DNA of 64,000 nt from an uncultured Sulfuricurvum sp. (lineage in GTDB: Bacteria > Campylobacterota > Campylobacteria > Campylobacterales > Sulfurimonadaceae). Of the stretch, positions 1 to 9,243 are shown in pieces (the first letter of the stretch is position 1; each line of letters opens with the position of its first letter). The DNA is taken from NCBI RefSeq assembly GCF_937936435.1, contig NZ_CALDDG010000002.1, positions 20,752-84,751 on the forward strand, given 5' to 3'. The position numbers and the translations under genes were made by a program. The notes below the pieces were generated by a model. The model did no database searches. It saw only the letters and a list, made by a program, of their open reading frames with translations, and was not told where the DNA came from.

Positions 1-1145
1 TCGTTCTCTTTCAGCAAGGTATAGAGACGGCGAAACCGGCGAACGGCGGCCAAATGTTCGGGAGTGATGATATCGTTCATGACCCGTGAGGCTGAATTGA
101 GAATATGAATCGGCGGATAGATACCGAAATCGGTCAATTCTCGGGAGAGGACGATATGACCGTCGAGAATCGAGCGGGATTGGTCGGCAATCGGATCGCT
201 CAGATCGTCCCCTTCGACCAAAACGGTAAAAAAAGCGGTAATAGAACCGTTGCCTTCCTCTTTACCGGCACGCTCCATCAGTTGGGGCAACAATGTCAAC
301 GATGATGGAGGATACCCTTTAGAAGTCGGGGGTTCGCCCAATGCCAGACCGATTTCCCGCTGCGCCATCGCAAAACGGGTCACGGAATCCATCATGAACA
401 ATACGTCTTTCCCCTGCGCTTTGAAATATTCCGCAACACTCATCGCACTGAAAGCTCCGTATTTACGCATCAACGGCGAATCGTCCGATGTCGCTACGAC
501 CAATACCGTATTCTCCAAATTTCCGCCGAGGCTTTTTTCGATGAATTCGGGAACCTCGCGCCCCCGTTCACCGATCAGGGCGACCACTTTGATCGGAGCA
601 TCGGCACCGCGGACGATCATCCCCATCAAGGTCGATTTTCCGACCCCGCTTCCGGCGAAAATGCCGAGCTTCTGCCCTTTTCCGCACGTCAGCAATCCGT
701 CTATCGTTTTAACGCCGACACTGAAAGGGACATCGATCATCCCCCGCTTCATCGCGGCAATCGGGGCTTTGATAATAGATTCGAAATGAGTACCGCCGAT
801 TGGCCCTTTGCCGTCGATCGGATTCATAAACGGATCGACGACCCGCCCTAACAGCCCTTCTCCTACTTCGATCATCATCCCGCTCTGATTCGGATAAATC
901 TTGTCTCCCGCCCGAAACCCTTCGACAAAACGAAACGGCGTGATAAAAAAACGGTTTCGCTCTACTTCGCTCACCATCCCCAAAGCTTCCGTACCGCTCA
1001 CTTCCGAAACCATCAAAACCGTATCCCCGATACTGACATGCAGCCCTTCGGCGACGATCACCGTCGGGCTGATTTTCGTAATCGTGCCGAATACGGTCGT
1101 GAGTTTTTCGACTCCGAGACGGCTGCGCAGCTTTTTTAAAGGCAT
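1..1145 (-). CDS. fliI: Flagellum-specific ATPase FliI (partial, C-terminus outside window)
   Basis: ATPase that powers and times export of flagellar subunits by the flagellar type III secretion apparatus at the cytoplasmic membrane. The minus-strand frame starts MPLKKLRSRLGVEKL and stays open to base 1, giving 381 codons of a family usually near 435-450. The Walker A motif GSGVGKST is at about residue 164 and a Walker B segment (VLFMMD) at about 250, both followed by F1-beta-like sequence. The ATG lies 3 bases after the folE stop, so the two genes are probably co-transcribed and translationally linked. folE-fliI adjacency is also known in Campylobacter. The overlapping plus-strand frames are shadows. 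Confidence 0.93.
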   Translation of the reverse strand, partial: MPLKKLRSRLGVEKLTTVFGTITKISPTVIVAEGLHVSIGDTVLMVSEVSGTEALGMVSEVERNRFFITPFRFVEGFRAGDKIYPNQSGMMIEVGEGLLGRVVDPFMNPIDGKGPIGGTHFESIIKAPIAAMKRGMIDVPFSVGVKTIDGLLTCGKGQKLGIFAGSGVGKSTLMGMIVRGADAPIKVVALIGERGREVPEFIEKSLGGNLENTVLVVATSDDSPLMRKYGAFSAMSVAEYFKAQGKDVLFMMDSVTRFAMAQREIGLALGEPPTSKGYPPSSLTLLPQLMERAGKEEGNGSITAFFTVLVEGDDLSDPIADQSRSILDGHIVLSRELTDFGIYPPIHILNSASRVMNDIITPEHLAAVRRFRRLYTLLKEN

Positions 1146-1148
1146 CGG

Positions 1149-1736
1149 CTAGTAGCGGTTACCGCTGGAGGAGTTGATAAGGCTGAAAAATTCCATTCGG
1201 GTCTTTTCATCCCGCTTAAACAACCCGCGCAATGCGCTCGACGTCGTCGTCGAACTGATTTTTTCCACACCGCGCATCTCCATACACATATGACGCGCCT
1301 GCACGACGACGGCAACCCCTTTGGGTTCGATCGCTTCCATCAGCGCATCGGCGATCTGCTCGGTGAGCTGCTCCTGAATCTGCATCCGTCGGGCGAATAC
1401 GTCGACAACGCGGGGAATTTTAGACAAACCGACCACTTTCCCGTTCGGGATATACGCCACGTGAGCCCGTCCGATAATCGGTAGAAGATGGTGTTCGCAG
1501 GTCGAATAAAACTCGATATCTTTGATAAGAACCATCTCATCGTTGGAACTTTCGAACATGGCAGAATTTAAAATCGTCTGCGGATCTTCGCGATAGCCCC
1601 CAAACATAAATTCGTACGCTTTCAAAACACGCCCGGGCGTTTTTTCCAACCCTTCACGCTCCACGTCTTCGCCGACATAACGGATCATCGTTTTGACCGC
1701 TTCTTCAAAATCTTTCGGTTCTACTTTTTGTGACAT
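1149..1736 (-). CDS. folE: GTP cyclohydrolase I
   Basis: Converts GTP to 7,8-dihydroneopterin triphosphate, the first step of folate and of queuosine precursor (preQ0) synthesis, in the cytoplasm. About 195 residues, the usual length. Zinc-ligand motifs are visible: CEHHLLP mid-protein and [10 protein letters not shown] near the C-terminus. I chose the ATG at 1736 (MSQKVEPKD) because it has a GAGAGAAG ribosome binding site just upstream and matches family length. A longer frame to 1811 would add 25 poorly conserved residues and run into the divergent tig promoter. A queF gene lies further along in this window, at 33.3 kb. Transcription probably continues into fliI. Confidence 0.93.
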   Translation of the reverse strand: MSQKVEPKDFEEAVKTMIRYVGEDVEREGLEKTPGRVLKAYEFMFGGYREDPQTILNSAMFESSNDEMVLIKDIEFYSTCEHHLLPIIGRAHVAYIPNGKVVGLSKIPRVVDVFARRMQIQEQLTEQIADALMEAIEPKGVAVVVQARHMCMEMRGVEKISSTTTSSALRGLFKRDEKTRMEFFSLINSSSGNRY

Positions 1737-1833
1737 TCTTCTCTCGCACTCTATTTTTATCACTTTAGCACCTTTTAGCTGAGGCTTGGATGAGCAAATA
1801 GACTTCTTCATAGACTTGTTAGGACTTTTTGGA

Positions 1834-1839
1834 TATTAT
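1834..1839 (+). promoter_or_regulatory. Candidate -10 element of the tig-clpP operon
   Basis: TATTAT within the short divergent region between folE and tig, about 45 bases upstream of the tig ATG. This is the only good -10-like hexamer there. Campylobacterota sigma70 promoters often lack a clear -35, so the call rests on the -10 and position only. Confidence 0.3.
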
Positions 1840-1883
1840 TGCCACCATTTAGTCCACAGTGACACAACAGGAAAAGGGATTCA

Positions 1884-3185
1884 ATGCAAATTACAACCAA
1901 TAAAATCGACTCGGCTAATGCTAAAATCAATGCAGCCATCACACGCGGAACAATCGACGCAAACGTTGAAAAAATCGCTAACCAGCTCTCTAAAGAGGCT
2001 AAAATAGCCGGTTTCCGAAAAGGAAAAGTACCTGTAAGCGCTGTCAAAAAACAATATGGCGAACGTCTTGTTCAAGATGCTGAAGCACAAGCTTTGCGCG
2101 ACCTATTGGATCAAGGGCTTAAAGCAATGGAAATCGCTGCGGATACGCTTATCGGAGAACCGCAAATTGCTAAATTTGAAAAAAATGAAAACGGCATCGA
2201 TGTAGAAGTGGTTATTGCAACTCGTCCGGCTATCACCCTTGGTGACTACGCAGCAATGGTTCCCGAAGTAAGCAAACCTGCTATTGACGATACCGCAATT
2301 ATGGCGCGTATTGAAGAGCTTGCATCAGCTCAAGCACCATTGGTCAACGTCGACGAAGACCGTGCACTCGTAAGCGGTGACACGGCACTGATCGACTTCG
2401 AAGGGTTTGTTGACGGCGAAGCGTTCGAAGGGGGAAAAGCTGAAAATTTCGGTCTTCGTTTGGGCAGCGGCCAATTCATCCCGGGATTTGAAGATCAAGT
2501 TATCGGTATGAAAAAAGATGAAGAAAAAACCATCGATGTTACTTTCCCTGAAAACTACGGCGGAGCTAAACTTGCGGGCAAACCGGCACAGTTTAAAGTA
2601 AAAGTAAACGCTATCCAAACCAAAGAAGCGGTTGTAGTCGACGATGAATTGGCAAAGAAAATGCTGCCAGGCGATGAAAACGCAACACTTGAAACGCTCA
2701 AAGAAAAAGTAAAAGAACAACTCCAGAGCGAAGAGATGAGCAAACTTTATAACGATGAGCTTAAACCAAATCTAATGGAAACTTTTGTGAGCGCATTCAC
2801 CATCGATCTTCCTGAATTTATTGTTGAACAAGAGATGGACATGGCCTTGAACAAAAAAGCGCGCGAGATGAGCGAAAGTGAGATCGAAGAGCTCCGCAAC
2901 GATGCCGAAAAAGTAAAAACAATGCGCGAAACGTTCCGTGACGATGCGTGCCGTGCCGTTAAAGCGACCTTCATCGTCGATGCATTGGCAAAAGCTGAAA
3001 ACGTCATCGTAAACGAACAAGAATTGATGCAAACCATCTACTTCGAAGCGATGCAAATGGGTCAAGATCCTGCGGCAGTTTACAAACACTACCAAGAATC
3101 AGGCTATCTTCCGGCAATCCAAATGGCGATGATCGAAGATCGCGTGTTGAGCAAATTGCTTAACGACAAAATCAAAGAGGCGTAA
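1884..3185 (+). CDS. tig: Trigger factor
   Basis: Ribosome-bound chaperone with peptidyl-prolyl isomerase activity that meets nascent chains at the exit tunnel. 433 residues, normal size. The N-terminal ribosome-docking region has the signature [17 protein letters not shown] near residue 45-60. A FKBP-type domain spans roughly 160-245 ([27 protein letters not shown]), followed by the helical C-terminal chaperone arms. An AAGGG ribosome binding site precedes the ATG. Its stop TAA shares one base with the clpP ATG (TAATG), so translation of clpP is coupled. The tig-clpP-def-comM order matches Helicobacter, and tig-clpP-def also matches Campylobacter. Confidence 0.96.
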   Translation: MQITTNKIDSANAKINAAITRGTIDANVEKIANQLSKEAKIAGFRKGKVPVSAVKKQYGERLVQDAEAQALRDLLDQGLKAMEIAADTLIGEPQIAKFEKNENGIDVEVVIATRPAITLGDYAAMVPEVSKPAIDDTAIMARIEELASAQAPLVNVDEDRALVSGDTALIDFEGFVDGEAFEGGKAENFGLRLGSGQFIPGFEDQVIGMKKDEEKTIDVTFPENYGGAKLAGKPAQFKVKVNAIQTKEAVVVDDELAKKMLPGDENATLETLKEKVKEQLQSEEMSKLYNDELKPNLMETFVSAFTIDLPEFIVEQEMDMALNKKAREMSESEIEELRNDAEKVKTMRETFRDDACRAVKATFIVDALAKAENVIVNEQELMQTIYFEAMQMGQDPAAVYKHYQESGYLPAIQMAMIEDRVLSKLLNDKIKEA

Positions 3186-3781
3186 TGAGCTACATTCCTT
3201 ACGTTATCGAGAAAACGGGACGCGGTGAACGCTCATACGATATCTATTCGCGTCTTCTCAAAGACCGTATCATCATGCTCAGCGGTGAAGTAAACGACCC
3301 GGTAGCCTCATCTATCGTCGCTCAGCTTCTTTTTTTGGAAGCGGAAGACCCTCAAAAAGACATCTACTTCTACATCAACTCTCCCGGCGGCGTTATTACC
3401 TCGGGGATGGCGATCTATGATACAATGAACTATATCCGCCCGGATGTTTGTACCATCTGTATCGGCCAAGCAGCATCGATGGGGGCATTTTTGCTCAGTT
3501 CTGGAGCAAAAGGGAAACGTTACGCCCTCCCACATGCACGTATCATGATCCATCAGCCTCTCGGCGGTGCTCAGGGACAGGCAACCGATATCGAGATTCA
3601 AGCCAAAGAAATTTTGCGGATGAAGTCGGAATTGAACGAGATTTTGGCCAAAAACTGCGGTCAAAGTGTCAAGAAGCTTGAAAAAGATACCGATCGCGAT
3701 AATTTCATGTCAGCCGCAGAAGCGGTGAGTTATGGTATTATTGACGAAGTTTTAATTCAAAAAGAAAAAGAAGAGAAGTAA
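3185..3781 (+). CDS. clpP: ATP-dependent Clp protease proteolytic subunit
   Basis: Serine protease subunit that forms the tetradecameric degradation chamber used with ClpX/ClpA ATPases in the cytoplasm. 198 residues. The catalytic triad is intact and in canonical positions: Ser98 in GQAASMGAF, His123 in MIHQPLGG and Asp172 in DTDRDNF. The start overlaps the tig stop by one base. The next gene begins 9 bases downstream, so tig, clpP and the GGDEF-like gene probably share a transcript. Confidence 0.97.
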   Translation: MSYIPYVIEKTGRGERSYDIYSRLLKDRIIMLSGEVNDPVASSIVAQLLFLEAEDPQKDIYFYINSPGGVITSGMAIYDTMNYIRPDVCTICIGQAASMGAFLLSSGAKGKRYALPHARIMIHQPLGGAQGQATDIEIQAKEILRMKSELNEILAKNCGQSVKKLEKDTDRDNFMSAAEAVSYGIIDEVLIQKEKEEK

Positions 3782-3790
3782 AGGCTAACC

Positions 3791-4846
3791 ATGGCAAGTC
3801 TCAGTGATCTCAAGCGCTCACAACGACAGGCTGCCCAAAAAAGCGGCGAAGAGGGGGGCAGTAATTTTATCAGCGCCTCCTCTTTGAGCGATCCCACCAG
3901 CGATCTCGAGATTTTTGCCAAAGAGGTTCTAACCGCCCTGATCTCGGATAATCTTCCCCCTACTCCAAACAATTTCGCCCTCTATTTTGACCGTATCTTA
4001 GAAGAAAAAAGCGAAAGCCTTCGCCGTCAGATCGGATCCATTTTAGAGCTTGAAGAAGACAACCAAGACGATAAAAGTATCGAACTTGAAAAAACGCTCA
4101 AACAAGGTTTTTCTTCCGTCAAAAGTATTTTACAACTTAGTGCGACCCTCTATAAAAATATATCGCTAATGGAAAAGATTCTCGACAAGCGGAAAGAGGA
4201 GATTAAGAACATCCCTTCCGTAAGTGGAGCGAGCGACCTTCTTTTATCTCTCGGAACGGATGTCAGCAAGCTCAGTACGATCCTGAAAAAACAGGTCACC
4301 CATATGAAGAATATCTATGATGAAACGGCTACGATTGTCAAGCAGGTCGAAAACGAGACCATATTTGACAATCAGTACGGCGTTTACAACAAACGCTATC
4401 TTCTTACCAAGCTGGAGCAAGAACGCAATTTAATTGACGAGTTCAAGCATAAAAGCTCATTAATTACGGTTCGCCTCTCCAAAGAGACGACTAACAATAT
4501 CCAAAGTGAAAAAGCGCAGCAACTTATGGTACGGACCGTTGCACGGCTTCTACTGAAAACCTCTCGCCGCAGCGACATTGTCGCCCATTACGGTGATGGG
4601 ATATTTGCCATGGTGCTTAAACACACGGACATAGAAAGTGCCAAACGCGCTTCCGAACGTCTCTACGATCTTGTCGCTTCCAGTAACTTTTTTCTTGCCG
4701 AGCAGGAGATTCAGTTGCGCATCGCCATCGGCGTTGCGGAGCTTCAGGCAGCATTAGGCGTTGAACAGACACTGATGTGTACCCTCAACGCCATGGAAGG
4801 GGCCGACAACGATTCCAAACTCCGCTATATGGTTTGCAGCCAATAA
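3791..4846 (+). CDS. GGDEF-like domain protein with degenerate active site
   Basis: 351-residue cytoplasmic protein. About 190 residues of helical, charged N-terminal sequence precede a diguanylate-cyclase fold: FDNQYGVYNKRYLLTKL, then a region ending RIAIGVAEL. The signature loop that should read GGDEF is GDGIF (in HYGDGIFAMVL, near residue 265), so the catalytic Glu is missing. It is therefore probably not an active cyclase and may bind nucleotide or act through protein contacts. An AAGG site precedes the ATG. It sits between clpP and def, which are neighbours in Campylobacter and Helicobacter, so it is an extra gene in a conserved operon. Function unknown. Confidence 0.75.
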   Translation: MASLSDLKRSQRQAAQKSGEEGGSNFISASSLSDPTSDLEIFAKEVLTALISDNLPPTPNNFALYFDRILEEKSESLRRQIGSILELEEDNQDDKSIELEKTLKQGFSSVKSILQLSATLYKNISLMEKILDKRKEEIKNIPSVSGASDLLLSLGTDVSKLSTILKKQVTHMKNIYDETATIVKQVENETIFDNQYGVYNKRYLLTKLEQERNLIDEFKHKSSLITVRLSKETTNNIQSEKAQQLMVRTVARLLLKTSRRSDIVAHYGDGIFAMVLKHTDIESAKRASERLYDLVASSNFFLAEQEIQLRIAIGVAELQAALGVEQTLMCTLNAMEGADNDSKLRYMVCSQ

Positions 4847-4853
4847 GGTTTTT

Positions 4854-5369
4854 ATGATCCTCCCAATTATCACCTATCCGAACAAACAGCTCAAAGCTCT
4901 CTCATCCGAAGTAACCCACTTTGACGAAAGACTGCACCTTTTTTTAGACAATATGTTTGAAACGATGATCAGCTCGAACGGAATCGGTCTGGCGGCTATT
5001 CAGGTTGCTAATCCTATCCGTGCCCTCATCCTCTGTATCCCCGATGAAGAAGGGAATCAGCACAAAGAGAATCTGATAGAAATCATCAATCCGGTCATCC
5101 ACACCCCTCGGGGAACGGTCTTGTATCAGGAAGGGTGTCTGAGTGTCCCGGGCTTTTACGAAGACGTCGAACGTTACGAGAGCCTGACGCTCCATTATCA
5201 AAACCGCCACGGCGAAACAAATATACTGCATGCAACCGATCTTTTAGCCATTGCGATTCAACACGAGATCGACCACCTCGATGGAAAACTGTTTATCGAA
5301 AAGCTCTCATACAACCGCCGTAAAAAGTTTGAAAAAGAGTATAAAAGAGCACTCAAAGAGAAAAAATAA
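4854..5369 (+). CDS. def: Peptide deformylase
   Basis: Metalloenzyme that removes the N-formyl group from nascent proteins, acting next to trigger factor at the ribosome. 171 residues. All three signature motifs are present: GIGLAAIQ (43-50), EGCLS (93-97, ligand Cys95) and HEIDH (137-141, ligands His137/His141 and catalytic Glu138). It starts 7 bases after the upstream gene and ends just before a hairpin terminator at 5380-5398, so it closes the tig operon. Confidence 0.96.
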   Translation: MILPIITYPNKQLKALSSEVTHFDERLHLFLDNMFETMISSNGIGLAAIQVANPIRALILCIPDEEGNQHKENLIEIINPVIHTPRGTVLYQEGCLSVPGFYEDVERYESLTLHYQNRHGETNILHATDLLAIAIQHEIDHLDGKLFIEKLSYNRRKKFEKEYKRALKEKK

Positions 5370-5379
5370 CCTTCCGAAT

Positions 5380-5398
5380 CTATTGCAAGATGCAATAG
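5380..5398 (+). terminator. Hairpin terminator after def
   Basis: Perfect 8-bp inverted repeat CTATTGCA / TGCAATAG with a 3-base loop, 11 bases after the def stop, followed by a pyrimidine-rich stretch. It probably ends the tig-clpP-def transcript. Confidence 0.55.
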
Positions 5399-5566
5399 GT
5401 TTCCCTCAATAAACTTTTTTTGCTACAATGCACTTTTCATTACAACCTAAAATGTTGTATAGTGTTATATTTTGAATCTTAAATTTTTCAGCCATACGTA
5501 AAAATAATTGATCTATTTATTTCAATGGCACTACAATATACCAATAATCCGTCAAGGAGGTATAGT

Positions 5567-5824
5567 GTGAGAGTATTATTGAATAGAAGATATTACAGTA
5601 TCTATCTTGTGGGATCGATCATATTTGCCTGCTTTTTATTTATGTTTATCAGCACTGTTTCCGTCTTGAATACTATCGGCGGCAAAACAAGTGCCGATCT
5701 CGCACTGGAAAAAGCCAAGCAGACCTGCCTTAAGAAACAAGGGGAATTGGTTCAAGTGAATAAGGACAATCCCCTTAATACGGTATGTATCGTAAACGGC
5801 GTTAAATCAGATTCAAAAAACTAA
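5567..5824 (+). CDS. Small single-pass membrane protein of unknown function
   Basis: I do not recognise a family. I chose the GTG at 5567 because AAGGAGG lies 6 bases upstream, the best Shine-Dalgarno in this area; the ATG at 5525 in the same frame has none. The resulting 85 residues begin with basic RVLLNRRYY, then a membrane segment (IYLVGSIIFACFLFMFIS) and a polar tail of about 50 residues with two cysteines (QTCLKKQ and TVCIVNG) that could form a disulfide if the tail is periplasmic. It lies between the def terminator and comM. Confidence 0.6.
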   Translation: MRVLLNRRYYSIYLVGSIIFACFLFMFISTVSVLNTIGGKTSADLALEKAKQTCLKKQGELVQVNKDNPLNTVCIVNGVKSDSKN

Positions 5825-5891
5825 AGTCCGGATATGCCAAAAATACGGCGGTACGGCTTTGGTCTATTTTTGAATATGATCGGAATTATCT

Positions 5892-7400
5892 ATGAAACAA
5901 CTCTTGTGTGCAACATTTGAAGGGATCGATGCAAAAACGGTAGAAGTCCAATTTACCGCAACCAAGGGGCTTCCCGCATTTACGATAGTCGGTATGGTCA
6001 ACACCGCTATCAATGAATCGAAAGAGCGGGTAAAATCAGCATTGCTCGGAAATAGCTTCGTCTTTCCTCCCAAAAGGCTTACCGTCAATCTTGCCCCGAG
6101 TGATTTACGGAAAGAGGGATCACATTTCGATCTGCCCATAGCGGTTCTGATCGCACTGGGAAGTTTTGAAGGCGATCTCACAAAATGGTATGTCTTCGGA
6201 GAGCTGGGGCTGGACGGAACCGTCACCGAAAATTCTCTTCTGTATCCTATCATCCTCTCCTTGGCTAATCAAGGGGTCATTAAACAGGCAATCGTCCCTA
6301 AAACCAGTATTGCCAAACTCTCGAAGATTCCCGGAATCGCATTTTACGGTGTCAATACCCTCAGTGAAACTCTGGATATTTTACGCGCGCAAACGCTTCC
6401 TCCTGCCGCTGCCAATACCTCGGAATTTAGTTTCCATCATATACGGCACAATGAAATAAAATACTACTATGACGAAAACTATCCACTCGATTTTAACGAT
6501 ATTAAAGGGCAGGAACACGCTAAACGCTCTGCGCTGATTGCGGCGGCGGGAATGCATAATCTTTTGCTCGAAGGTTCGCCCGGAAGCGGAAAATCAATGA
6601 TTGCCAAACGTTTACGCCACATCATGCCTCCGCTACACAATGACGAACTTCTTGAATGTGCCAAGTTGGAAATTTTGGAAGGAAAAGAGCCTTCTTTTAC
6701 CCCTGTTCGCCCGTTTCGCTCTCCTCATCACTCCAGTACGGGAGCCAGTATCTTCGGAGGGGGAACGCATAAAGCACAAATCGGGGAAGTCGGATTAGCC
6801 CATGGAGGAATCCTCTTTTTCGATGAGCTTCCCCATTTTTCCAAACCCGTGCTCGAAGCGCTTCGGGAGCCTTTGGAAGATCGGCATATCCGTATCTCGC
6901 GCGTCAATGCCAAGGTGACGTATGATGCAAACTTTTTATTCGTTGCGGCAATGAATCCTTGTCCGTGCGGCAATCTCTTTAATACCGCGATACCGTGTCG
7001 ATGCTCGGATGTTGAGATAGCGCGTTATAAAAGCCGTCTATCCGACCCCTTTTTGGATCGGATAGATCTGTATGTCCAAATGCACCCTATCAGTTCCGAC
7101 GACAAACCTACCGTTACCTCACGCGAACTGCACGAAAAGGTCAGACAGGCATTTTTACGTCAAAAACAGCGTGGGCAAAGACAGTTAAACGGTGCGCTCG
7201 AAGATATGGAAATCGCGCGGTTTTGCCGATTGGATGAAGAATCGCAACGGACAATCGATCAGGCGATAGGGCGATTCGGACTCTCGTTTCGTGCCGTGAG
7301 TCGGGTTTTGAAAGTTGCCCGAACCATTGCGGATATTGAGGGGGAAGAAGATATCTGCAAAGGGCATCTTCTTGAAGCGTTGAGTTACCGGAAGCGTTAG
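5892..7400 (+). CDS. comM: YifB/ComM family Mg-chelatase-like AAA+ ATPase
   Basis: 502 residues, full family length. The N-terminal domain (GLPAFTIVGMVNTAINESKERVK) is followed by the Mg-chelatase AAA+ module with Walker A GSPGSGKS near residue 228, a Walker B region ILFFDELPHF, a four-cysteine segment (NPCPCGNLF...CRCSD) and the C-terminal lid domain. In Vibrio and Haemophilus, ComM is a branch-migration helicase that helps integrate single-stranded DNA during natural transformation. That role is inferred here from family. Adjacency to def also occurs in Helicobacter (HP0792-HP0793). The stop shares one base with the next start. Confidence 0.9.
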   Translation: MKQLLCATFEGIDAKTVEVQFTATKGLPAFTIVGMVNTAINESKERVKSALLGNSFVFPPKRLTVNLAPSDLRKEGSHFDLPIAVLIALGSFEGDLTKWYVFGELGLDGTVTENSLLYPIILSLANQGVIKQAIVPKTSIAKLSKIPGIAFYGVNTLSETLDILRAQTLPPAAANTSEFSFHHIRHNEIKYYYDENYPLDFNDIKGQEHAKRSALIAAAGMHNLLLEGSPGSGKSMIAKRLRHIMPPLHNDELLECAKLEILEGKEPSFTPVRPFRSPHHSSTGASIFGGGTHKAQIGEVGLAHGGILFFDELPHFSKPVLEALREPLEDRHIRISRVNAKVTYDANFLFVAAMNPCPCGNLFNTAIPCRCSDVEIARYKSRLSDPFLDRIDLYVQMHPISSDDKPTVTSRELHEKVRQAFLRQKQRGQRQLNGALEDMEIARFCRLDEESQRTIDQAIGRFGLSFRAVSRVLKVARTIADIEGEEDICKGHLLEALSYRKR

Positions 7401-8026
7401 TGCGACGCCTGATTTTTGTACTCATCAGCCTGACGATAGCCATGATACTTTTTAAGACCCTTACGACACCGAAGAAACACCTCCCCTATTTTCGTCCTGA
7501 CGAACGTATTTTGGCTTTTGGAGACAGTCTGACCTTCGGATACGGGGCCGCACGCTCAGAGAGTTATCCTGATAACCTGCAGCGCACTCTTAAACGCAGA
7601 GTGATCAATGACGGCATTCCGGGAGAACTCTCCGAACAGGGTCTTATACGATTACGCACGAGTATTTCCCGTTATCGTCCCCGCTTACTGCTGTTATGCC
7701 ACGGGGGAAACGATATTTTACATAATATCGATGACAGCCGACTGCGTTATAATCTTGAGCAAATGATCATATATGCACATGCCAACGGTGTTGACGTAAT
7801 TTTAATCGGCGTCCCGCAATTTTCTCTTCTGCACCTTTCCGAACATCCGGTATACGAAGAACTGGCAAAGCAATACAACCTTCCCATCGAAGGCGATATC
7901 TTAAGCACCATCCTTCACGACAACCGCTACAAGAGCGATTATGTCCATCCCAATAAAGCCGGATACGTGATTATGGCTGCCGCCGTCGAAAAAGTGGTTC
8001 GGGAAAAATACCGTTTTGAAGAATAG
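7400..8026 (+). CDS. GDSL/SGNH-type lipase or esterase, TesA-like
   Basis: 208 residues. A short N-terminal hydrophobic segment (IFVLISLTIAMILF) suggests export or membrane anchoring. SGNH blocks follow: GDSLTFGYG (nucleophile Ser), a central Gly in GIPGELSEQG, GGNDILHN (Asn), and a C-terminal DYVHPNKAGY carrying the Asp/His pair. This is the layout of the TesA/arylesterase group that hydrolyses acyl esters or thioesters; the substrate cannot be told. It starts with GTG overlapping the comM stop by one base, so it is probably co-expressed with comM. Confidence 0.82.
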   Translation: MRRLIFVLISLTIAMILFKTLTTPKKHLPYFRPDERILAFGDSLTFGYGAARSESYPDNLQRTLKRRVINDGIPGELSEQGLIRLRTSISRYRPRLLLLCHGGNDILHNIDDSRLRYNLEQMIIYAHANGVDVILIGVPQFSLLHLSEHPVYEELAKQYNLPIEGDILSTILHDNRYKSDYVHPNKAGYVIMAAAVEKVVREKYRFEE

Positions 8027-8043
8027 GAGGCATACGCCTCCTA
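8024..8043. terminator. Bidirectional hairpin between converging genes
   Basis: Perfect 8-bp inverted repeat TAGGAGGC / GCCTCCTA with a 4-base loop, placed between the convergent esterase and YeiH-like genes. It includes the end of the esterase stop codon. It can serve either strand. Confidence 0.6.
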
Positions 8044-8053
8044 TAAAAGGAGG

Positions 8054-9157
8054 TTAGAATGTTGCCACAACCCATTGGGTGATGATAAAGCCGCCGAATA
8101 CCAGCCAAAGAAACATAGACCCCGCCGCATAGATCGGTGCCAAACCAAGTCCTTTAAACTTGGTAAAGCGTGTCCCCATCCCCAGCGCCGTCATCGCCAT
8201 CGTCAATAAGAACGTATCGATCACATTGATATTTGCGATTGTCGATTGGATCATAGTGGCAACCGATTCTCCCGCATGAGCATCGGTAAACTGAAGCAAT
8301 AATGAATTCACCCCTGCCATACCGATAAAATAGACGGCGAACCACGGGATAACCAATTTAACGCCCCCTCCGGCCGTACCCGTTTTTTTGGCAGCGTATG
8401 AGAGATAAATTCCCAAAATAATCAACATCGGTGCGATCATGATGACGCGGGTCATTTTGACGATAACCGCCGTATTTGCCATATCGGCATCCGCGCCCGG
8501 GATCGATGCCGGAACGGCAACGACCTGTGCTACCTCATGAATCGTACCGCCGACATACATTCCGAACGTTGTCGGCTCCATATGCAAAAATCCGGTTGCC
8601 GGCTGAATGATCGCCGCGTACAACACCGGATACAAAAACATCGAAATCGTTCCGAAAAGGACGACCATCGATACGGCAACCGCCGCTTTATGCTCTTCTG
8701 AACGCAATACCGGTTCGGTAGCCAATACCGCTGCGGCGCCGCATACCGATGCTCCAGCCGCCGTCAGCATCGACGTATCACGATCAAGTCTAAAAAACTT
8801 TTGAGCCAAAAATGTTCCGAGGATAAATGTCGTCGAAAGCATGATCAAAGAGACCATGAATCCTTGCAGCCCTACTTGCTCGATTTGCTGAAACGTGATT
8901 CTAAATCCGTAAAAAACGATCGCAAAGCGTAAAATCTTTTTCCCGGAGAAAACGATTCCGCTCTCCCATGCCGAAGGGAATTTGTTGTGAAGCGTGTTTG
9001 CGTAAAAAATACCCAGTACAATCCCAACAACGAGGGGAGAGATACCCAAATTTTTAATGAAACCGATATCGGCGATCATCGTCGCCGCTGCGGCAAAAAT
9101 AGCAACGAAAAGGATACCGCTGATGGTTCCCGCACGTTTTTGAGGTGAAAACGGCAT
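8054..9157 (-). CDS. YeiH/UPF0324 family putative anion (sulfate) exporter
   Basis: 367-residue polytopic membrane protein with about ten hydrophobic segments. Family marks include GISPLVVGIVLGIFYAN near the start, AAGASVCGAAAVLATEP, and HEVAQVVAVPASI. These fit PF03601 (YeiH, annotated as putative sulfate exporters, substrate not established). The gene stands alone between a convergent terminator and the upstream DUF748 gene (86-base gap). In a sulfur-oxidising organism, sulfur oxyanion export would make sense, but this is inference. Confidence 0.8.
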   Translation of the reverse strand: MPFSPQKRAGTISGILFVAIFAAAATMIADIGFIKNLGISPLVVGIVLGIFYANTLHNKFPSAWESGIVFSGKKILRFAIVFYGFRITFQQIEQVGLQGFMVSLIMLSTTFILGTFLAQKFFRLDRDTSMLTAAGASVCGAAAVLATEPVLRSEEHKAAVAVSMVVLFGTISMFLYPVLYAAIIQPATGFLHMEPTTFGMYVGGTIHEVAQVVAVPASIPGADADMANTAVIVKMTRVIMIAPMLIILGIYLSYAAKKTGTAGGGVKLVIPWFAVYFIGMAGVNSLLLQFTDAHAGESVATMIQSTIANINVIDTFLLTMAMTALGMGTRFTKFKGLGLAPIYAAGSMFLWLVFGGFIITQWVVATF

Positions 9158-9243
9158 AAAATCTCCTTTAATTAATTTAAATGCAATTATAGGGAGATTT
9201 ATCCGATTTTAAAAATCAGCCCGATTGAATGAAATATTCACTT

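Noticed and set aside
250..789. 179-codon plus-strand open frame opposite fliI
   Set aside because: Low-complexity translation rich in Pro/Ser/Thr, fully antisense to the conserved fliI frame; a shadow.
1459..1466. CACGTGAG in folE as parS half-site
   Set aside because: Isolated core hexamer in coding sequence with no flanking match.
1737..1811. Longer N-terminus for folE
   Set aside because: Extra 25 residues are unlike the family, lack a ribosome binding site, and run into the tig promoter region.
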